The notes beneath the pieces were generated by a model. That model did no database searches and was not told the origin of the DNA. It saw only the letters and a program-made list of their open reading frames with translations. A DNA stretch of 24,745 nucleotides from Pseudomonadota bacterium (GTDB lineage Bacteria; Pseudomonadota; Gammaproteobacteria; Burkholderiales; Ferrovaceae): the NCBI GenBank assembly GCA_021811005.1, contig JAJZPY010000017.1, forward strand, positions 1 through 24,745. Reading direction: 5' to 3'. The translations under genes were made by a program, and so were the position numbers. Numbering within the stretch: position 1 is the stretch's first letter; each line of letters starts with the position of its first letter. This document shows positions 21,471 through 24,745 of this stretch, in pieces.

Positions 21471-22018
21471 ACAAGACAAGCACGCTTTTGCTGCTGCTCG
21501 TGACGACGCTGTGGGGCTGCAGCACCGCACCCAGGCCCACTGAAGCTCCGGCCGGTTCGGGACGCGGAGGCTATTACCTGGATGACGGGCCGGGCGCCCA
21601 TGCTCCGGCCCATCTGGATCAGATACCGGATGCGGTGCCTAAAAATGAGCCGCTGAACCGCTTTGCCAACAAACCCTATACCGCCTTCGGCAAGGTCTAC
21701 GTCCCAGACGTTTCCGGAAAGCCGTACAGGACCCGCGGCATGGCATCCTGGTACGGACGGCGCTACGATCATCAAAAAACTTCCAGCGGCGAACTCTATG
21801 ACATGTACGGGATGACCGCCGCCCATCCCACGCTCCCCATCCCGTCCTACGCACGAGTGACCAACCTCGCCAACCACAAGTCCGTGGTGGTGCGCATCAA
21901 CGATCGGGGCCCCTTCCGTTCAAACCGGGTAATCGACCTGAGCTACACGGCTGCCTGGAAGCTGGGTTTCGTCAACAAGGGCAGCGCCGAAGTGGAAGTG
22001 GAGCGCCTGTTCCCCTAG
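21467..22018 (+). CDS. rlpA: RlpA-family lipoprotein, DPBB domain only (GTG start)
   Basis: Predicted outer-membrane lipoprotein related to rare lipoprotein A, which in Pseudomonas aeruginosa is a lytic transglycosylase acting on stem-peptide-free glycan. The 183 residues have a lipoprotein signal with lipobox LWGC (C18) and a double-psi beta-barrel domain from GMASWYGRRYDHQKTSSGE (91-109). H120 and D146 (in NDRGPF) correspond in spacing to the catalytic His and Asp of the P. aeruginosa protein. Well-known RlpA proteins are about twice as long with a C-terminal SPOR domain; here the protein ends right after the barrel, so septal targeting by SPOR is not expected. GTG overlaps the rodA stop (GTGA). 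Confidence 0.92.
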   Translation: MNKTSTLLLLLVTTLWGCSTAPRPTEAPAGSGRGGYYLDDGPGAHAPAHLDQIPDAVPKNEPLNRFANKPYTAFGKVYVPDVSGKPYRTRGMASWYGRRYDHQKTSSGELYDMYGMTAAHPTLPIPSYARVTNLANHKSVVVRINDRGPFRSNRVIDLSYTAAWKLGFVNKGSAEVEVERLFP

Positions 22019-22028
22019 TCGCACAAGG

Positions 22029-22034
22029 TATAAT
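22029..22034 (+). promoter_or_regulatory. Consensus -10 element upstream of dacA
   Basis: A perfect TATAAT lies 27 bases before the dacA ATG, just after the rlpA stop. A -35 is weak (CTGTTC at 22007-22012, 16-base spacer). It would start a dacA-dat-ybeD-lipB transcript near 22041, separating these genes from the elongasome series. Confidence 0.55.
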
Positions 22035-22060
22035 GGCGGTTTTCCCGTCAGGTTTTTCTC

Positions 22061-23188
22061 ATGCGTCGCACTTTACTGATTCTGCTCGCCCTCTTTTCAG
22101 CACTTTCCTCCCGGGGTGATGGCACGCTGACTGCGCCTTATATCGCCGCGCATGCCTACTACCTGCTGGAAGAGGAAAGCGGGCAGCCCCTCGCGGCGCT
22201 CAACCCGGATCAGCGCGTCGAACCGGCATCGCTGACCAAGCTCATGACGGCCTACCTCACCTTCAAGGCCCTGCGGGAAAGAACGCTCTCCCCGGCACAA
22301 ACCGTGCCGGTATCCCAGGAAGCCTGGAAAGCCGCGGGGTCCCGCATGTTCATCGATCCCATGAAGGCGGTCACCGTCGACGAGTTGATCCATGGCGTGA
22401 TCATCCAGTCCGGAAACGATGCCAGCATTGCCCTGGCGCAGGCCATAGCGGGCTCTGAGGACGCCTTTGTCGAACGCATGAACAAGCAGGCTGCCGAGCT
22501 TGGCATGACCAACACGCATTTTGCCAACGCCACCGGCCTGCCCCACCCTCAGCATTACAGCACAGCCCATGACCTGGCCTTGCTGTCCGAGGCGTTGATT
22601 CGCGATTATCCCGAGTACTACCCGCTCTATGCCATCAAGGAATACCGCTATAACGGCATCACCCAACCCAACCGCAACCGCCTGCTGTGGATCGACAACA
22701 CGGTGGATGGCCTCAAAACCGGCCATACGGAAACGGCGGGTTATTGCCTGATCAGTTCAGCCCACCGGGGAGATCGACGTCTGCTGGCTGTGGTACTGGG
22801 CACCAACAGCGACCTTGCCCGCACGACGGAAAGCCAGAAACTGCTCAACTGGGGTTTTCAAACCTTCGAAAGCCAGCGCCTGTTCCAGAAAGATGCTGCG
22901 GTCCGCCAGCTTCCGGTATTCAAGGGTGCGGCGCGGGAAGTACGAGCGGGCTTCCCGCGGGACATCTGGATGACTTATCCGGCTGGCGATGGCGCCAAGG
23001 CCCGGCAGACTCTCATGACACTGCAACCCATCGTGGCTCCGGTTGCCGCAGGGCAAAAACTGGGCACCCTTGAGATCCGTTATGATGATAAAACCGTGGC
23101 CGTCCACGATCTCGTGGCCCTGGAACCCGTGCCCATCGGAAATGCGTTTACCCGGGGGTGGGATACCATCCGGTTGATGCTGAAATGA
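22061..23188 (+). CDS. dacA: D-alanyl-D-alanine carboxypeptidase (PBP5/6 type)
   Basis: Low-molecular-weight PBP that removes the terminal D-Ala of pentapeptides on the periplasmic side of the inner membrane. The 375 residues begin with a signal peptide (RRTLLILLALFSALS), followed by the transpeptidase-like domain with S57-L-T-K60, S117-G-N119 and K219-T-G221. A C-terminal beta domain (about 280-355) ends in an amphipathic anchor near FTRGWDTIRLML, as in PBP5. AGG lies 9 bases before the ATG. Stop and dat start overlap as ATGA. Complete and likely active. Confidence 0.95.
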   Translation: MRRTLLILLALFSALSSRGDGTLTAPYIAAHAYYLLEEESGQPLAALNPDQRVEPASLTKLMTAYLTFKALRERTLSPAQTVPVSQEAWKAAGSRMFIDPMKAVTVDELIHGVIIQSGNDASIALAQAIAGSEDAFVERMNKQAAELGMTNTHFANATGLPHPQHYSTAHDLALLSEALIRDYPEYYPLYAIKEYRYNGITQPNRNRLLWIDNTVDGLKTGHTETAGYCLISSAHRGDRRLLAVVLGTNSDLARTTESQKLLNWGFQTFESQRLFQKDAAVRQLPVFKGAAREVRAGFPRDIWMTYPAGDGAKARQTLMTLQPIVAPVAAGQKLGTLEIRYDDKTVAVHDLVALEPVPIGNAFTRGWDTIRLMLK

Positions 23189-24024
23189 GCGATGTCTATC
23201 TGAACGGACAATTCATGCCCCTGGAACAGGCCACTGTGCCTGTGCTGGACAGGGGCTTCATTTTTGGAGACGGGGTGTACGAGGTCATCCCCGTCTACAA
23301 CCGCATCCCTTTGGCTCTTGACCGGCATCTCCGGCGTTTGGAATATTCCCTGGATGGCATCCGGATGGCCCACCCCATGACGCCAGAGGCATGGAGAACG
23401 CTGATCCTGGAACTGATCGCGCGCGAGTCCAGCGCGGATCAGTCGGTTTACCTGCAGGTCACCCGGGGTGTCGCGCCACGCGACCACGCCTTTCCCCAGG
23501 GGGTTGCCCCCACGGTTTTTGCCATGACCAAGCCGCTAACGCCGCCCCCGGCCTCCTGGATCAGGGATGGCGTGAGCGCGATTACCCACGCCGATTTTCG
23601 CTGGCTGCGTTGCGACCTCAAGACCACTTCCCTGCTGGCCAACGTGCTGTTGCGCCAGCTCGCCGTGGATGCCGGCGCCACAGAATGCCTGCTGATCCGT
23701 GACGGGTTCCTGACTGAGGGAGCTGCCAGCAACACTTTCATCGTCCTGGATGGATGCCTCCTCGCGCCCACGAGAAACCGCCTGCTCCTGCCAGGCATCA
23801 CCTATGACCTGGTCCTCGAAGCTGCTGCAAGTCACGGCATTCCCCACGAAGAGCGGCCCGTCACCGAAGCGGAACTTCGCCGCGCTGAGGAGGTCATGAT
23901 GACTTCCAGTACGCGTGAAATCGTCCCCATCACCCGCCTGGATGGCGTGCCGGTTGGCAAGGGCCGTCCGGGGCCGGTCACGATGCGCCTGCTGAACCTC
24001 TATCAGGAGTACAAATGGCCATGA
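23185..24024 (+). CDS. dat: D-amino acid aminotransferase
   Basis: PLP-dependent fold-type IV aminotransferase converting D-alanine and 2-oxoglutarate to pyruvate and D-glutamate; it can feed wall precursors or aid D-amino acid turnover. The 279 residues have the Schiff-base lysine K146 (CDLKTTSLLAN), E178 (TEGAASN) and the PLP phosphate-binding loop near 240-242. R99 and H101 in APRDH, and Y32, correspond to carboxylate-binding residues of the Bacillus D-amino acid transaminase, which favours the D-specific enzyme over IlvE or PabC. I use ATG at 23185, overlapping the dacA stop; an ATG at 23158 in the same frame would add nine residues inside dacA. Located between dacA and ybeD-lipB. Confidence 0.9.
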   Translation: MSDVYLNGQFMPLEQATVPVLDRGFIFGDGVYEVIPVYNRIPLALDRHLRRLEYSLDGIRMAHPMTPEAWRTLILELIARESSADQSVYLQVTRGVAPRDHAFPQGVAPTVFAMTKPLTPPPASWIRDGVSAITHADFRWLRCDLKTTSLLANVLLRQLAVDAGATECLLIRDGFLTEGAASNTFIVLDGCLLAPTRNRLLLPGITYDLVLEAAASHGIPHEERPVTEAELRRAEEVMMTSSTREIVPITRLDGVPVGKGRPGPVTMRLLNLYQEYKWP

Positions 24025-24305
24025 ATGATCCGGAAAACAATTCCGACAATGATGCCCTCTTCGAATTCCCCTGCGATTTTCCCATCAAGGCAATGGGGTA
24101 CACGGTGGATGGCTTCGCACAGACGGTCATGGGCATCGTCCTGCAGCATGCCCCCGATTTCGATCCGGCCACGCTGGAAATGCGATCCAGCAGCACCGGC
24201 AAGTACCTGAGCGTGACATGCACTATCCGTGCAGTATCCAGGGCACAGCTGGATGCCCTGTATCGCGAGCTCTCAGGCCATCCTTCCGTCGTCATGGTCC
24301 TGTGA
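24015..24305 (+). CDS. ybeD: UPF0250/DUF493 family protein YbeD
   Basis: Small ACT-like regulatory-fold protein of unknown biochemical role, found next to lipB in very many proteobacteria. The 96 residues include FPCDFPIKAMGYT (about 18-30), a typical DUF493 block, and SSTGKYLSVTCTIRAVSRAQLDALYREL (63-90). ATG at 24015 has AGGAG at 24005-24009 five bases upstream; another ATG at 24021 forms an ATGA with the dat stop. The protein ends HPSVVMVL, like relatives. Its stop overlaps the lipB GTG (GTGA). A role in control of lipoate metabolism has been proposed from linkage; the sequence itself shows no catalytic motif. Confidence 0.92.
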   Translation: MAMNDPENNSDNDALFEFPCDFPIKAMGYTVDGFAQTVMGIVLQHAPDFDPATLEMRSSSTGKYLSVTCTIRAVSRAQLDALYRELSGHPSVVMVL

Positions 24306-24745
24306 CTAATCCGCCGCCGCCCCTGCTGGTCAGGAAAAGGCCCGGGCTGTCGGATTACGTTCCCGTCTGGCATGCCATGCGTGATTTCACGCGGGAACGC
24401 CATGAGACCACGCCCGACGAGGTCTGGCTGGTGCAGCACCCACCCGTATTCACGCTGGGACTTGCCGGCAAGCGTGAACACTTGATCACACCGTCATCCA
24501 TCCCGCTGGTCCAGGTGGACCGGGGCGGACAAATCACCTACCATGGTCCGGGGCAGATCGTGCTCTACCTCTTGCTCGATCTGCGTCGCCACCGTCTGTC
24601 AGTGAAACGTCTGGTGGCGCTCATGGAACAATCGCTGATCGATCTTCTGGCCACGCAGGGCATTTCGGCCGAGCGTCAGGCGGGCGCCCCGGGAGTTTAC
24701 GTGCAGGGTGAAAAAATTGCCGCACTGGGACTGCGTGTCCAGAAG
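24302..24745 (+). CDS. lipB: Octanoyltransferase LipB (3' end cut by window, GTG start)
   Basis: Transfers octanoyl groups from acyl-carrier protein to lipoyl domains, the first step of lipoate synthesis; lipA normally follows. The 148 visible residues contain the LipB signatures QHPPVFTLG (45-53), RGGQITYHGPGQ (74-85) and the catalytic lysine region GEKIAALGLRV (136-146, K138). The thiol-donating cysteine lies beyond the window edge, so activity cannot be fully confirmed. Translation starts at GTG overlapping the ybeD stop (GTGA). The reading frame is open to the last base. Confidence 0.94.
   Translation, partial: MTNPPPPLLVRKRPGLSDYVPVWHAMRDFTRERHETTPDEVWLVQHPPVFTLGLAGKREHLITPSSIPLVQVDRGGQITYHGPGQIVLYLLLDLRRHRLSVKRLVALMEQSLIDLLATQGISAERQAGAPGVYVQGEKIAALGLRVQK

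Noticed and set aside
1..24745. Hidden novel defence, mobile or secondary-metabolite system
   Set aside because: Every stretch over 220 bases is covered by a gene of a known family in a plausible core-genome order; no integrase, transposase, toxin-antitoxin or repeat array was seen.

Overview
The window is a gene-dense stretch (about 60% GC by eye, almost no spacer DNA) of a bacterial chromosome. It is most likely from a betaproteobacterium. The evidence is the divergent gatCAB / mreBCD-mrdA-rodA arrangement, the metX-metW pair, HPr and enzyme I without visible sugar-specific PTS components, HemJ as protoporphyrinogen oxidase, and the dacA-dat-ybeD-lipB run. I cannot name a genus. All genes look intact except the two cut by the window edges (livH on the left, lipB on the right). 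I saw no tRNA, rRNA, CRISPR array, insertion sequence or phage gene.

Layout. (1) 1-1802, minus strand: a periplasmic amino-acid-type substrate-binding protein followed by a LivH-type permease, with a perfect 10-bp hairpin between them. (2) 1803-2022: a divergent control region rich in short repeats. (3) 2023-4788, plus: gamma-carbonic anhydrase, a small alpha/beta hydrolase, hemJ and a stand-alone RlmL-type rRNA methyltransferase, tightly packed. (4) 4815-8999, plus: a candidate Pho box, then phoB, phoR, ptsH (HPr) and ptsI (enzyme I), apparently one operon. (5) pyrE (minus) and an AmpG-like muropeptide permease (plus) diverge at about 9650-9726. (6) 10955-15879, minus: gatC-gatA-gatB-metX-metW, read right to left, joined by 4-base overlaps at most junctions. 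(7) 15962-22018, plus: the elongasome genes mreB, mreC, mreD, mrdA (PBP2), rodA and a short rlpA. (8) 22061-24745, plus: dacA, dat, ybeD and the start of lipB behind a consensus -10 element.

How the genes fit together. Regions 5, 7 and 8 hold cell-wall functions: cytoskeleton and septation-independent wall synthesis (MreBCD, PBP2, RodA), trimming (DacA), a rare lipoprotein (RlpA), muropeptide import for recycling (AmpG) and D-amino-acid supply (Dat). Region 6 couples tRNA transamidation (Asn/Gln) to methionine synthesis. Region 4 would put the phosphate two-component system and the general PTS phosphotransfer proteins under one phosphate-responsive promoter.

This is mostly a core-genome window. 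I found no convincing unknown multi-gene defence or metabolic system. The observations most worth a second look are the Pho box plus TTG start of phoB (which yields a 229-residue PhoB aligned with the E. coli protein), the phoBR-ptsHI linkage, the tandem-repeat region at 1904-1970, the gatCAB-metXW chain, and a C7 tract directly after a possible pyrE -10.
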